Source: Nocardiopsis sp. FIRDI 009 (GTDB lineage Bacteria; Actinomycetota; Actinomycetes; Streptosporangiales; Streptosporangiaceae). From it: a stretch of 64,000 nt of DNA. The notes beneath the pieces were generated by a model that saw only the letters and a program-made list of their open reading frames with translations, made no database searches and was not told where the DNA came from. This document shows positions 63,820 to 64,000 of this stretch, in pieces (positions within the stretch are counted from its first letter, which is position 1; the number at the start of each line of letters is the position of its first letter). The position numbers were made by a program, and so were the translations under genes. The stretch is from assembly GCF_003386285.1 (NCBI RefSeq), contig NZ_QPNC01000001.1, positions 1 through 64,000 of the forward strand. Direction: 5' to 3'.

Positions 63820-64000
63820 TCAGCCGGACGGGGTCCAGTAGGCGACGAGTCGGCCGACATCGTGCTCCACCTCGTGCCAGGGGCCCTGGAAGGTGAGGAG
63901 CGCGACCGAGCTGGCGGGGAAGCCCGAGAGGTTCAGGCGGGGGAGCAGATCGCCGTCGGCCTCACCGGTCAGGGCGTCGGCGAGCCAGTGCAGGCCGGGG
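63820..64000 (-). CDS. SixA-like histidine phosphatase (3' end only)
   Basis: The last 60 codons of a minus-strand gene are present; its start lies beyond the window. The visible segment begins PGLHWLADALTGEADGDLL, which fits the GHNPGLxxLxxxLTG part of SixA-type phosphohistidine phosphatases. It continues with FPASSVALLTFQGPWHEVEHDVGRLVAYWTP, the typical family ending. The catalytic RHG motif would be outside the window. Frame and stop (TGA at 63822-63820) are clear; the family is a moderate-confidence call from the tail alone. Confidence 0.6.
   Translation of the reverse strand, partial: PGLHWLADALTGEADGDLLPRLNLSGFPASSVALLTFQGPWHEVEHDVGRLVAYWTPSG

Overview
The window is chromosomal DNA from a very GC-rich actinomycete. 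Codons end almost always in G or C, GTG and TTG starts are frequent, several genes look leaderless, and the families present (actinobacterial Ser/Thr kinases, SCO7613-type and DUF1707/DUF3352/DUF4245/DUF6542 proteins, class II GlpX, RNHCP proteins) fit a Nocardiopsis-like member of the Streptosporangiales. I see no rRNA, tRNA, CRISPR array, intact insertion sequence or phage module.

Bases 1-39139 look like a conserved housekeeping backbone with accessory genes inserted. The backbone is a short-chain cis-prenyltransferase, PIN-PhoH (phoH2), class II fumarase, glpX, DUF4245, ispH, a lipid-droplet-associated-like protein, xseA-xseB, DUF6542, rmuC and ychF. From memory this order resembles M. tuberculosis Rv1086-Rv1112. 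The insertions include two kinases, an ECF-type sigma factor, a 1357-residue multi-repeat membrane protein, a secreted transglycosylase behind a structured leader, a tandem pair of RNHCP zinc proteins, an ABC-2 exporter and a beta-glucoside module. That module (28268-35976) has a TetR regulator, a GH3 beta-glucosidase, a LacI regulator and a GPH-type sugar permease, followed by a hydrolase and a SurE-like lipoprotein. Three copies of one LacI-type operator link the glucosidase and permease promoters.

Bases 39653-60891 carry a dispersed type IV secretion apparatus of the Gram-positive tcp type. It contains a TcpC-like VirB8-fold protein, a TcpD-like small membrane protein, a 1208-residue TcpE fused to a MinD/ParA-like domain, a VirB4-like ATPase (TcpF-like), a TrbL/VirB6-like channel protein (TcpH-like), a second VirB8-like protein and a transglycosylase-NlpC/P60 hydrolase (TcpG-like). 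No relaxase or FtsK-like coupling ATPase is visible. Unrelated genes sit between the parts: ectoine hydroxylase ectD, a secreted HNH nuclease, two uncharacterised proteins, a third kinase and a membrane protein. This locus, and especially the TcpE-ParA fusion with its altered Walker A motif and repeated LDHGTGE motif, is the most interesting part of the window.

Bases 60909-64000 hold thymidine kinase, a single-domain voltage-gated cation channel of the NaChBac type, a 660-base stretch without a convincing gene, a small repetitive acidic protein, and the 3' end of a probable SixA-like phosphohistidine phosphatase cut by the window edge.
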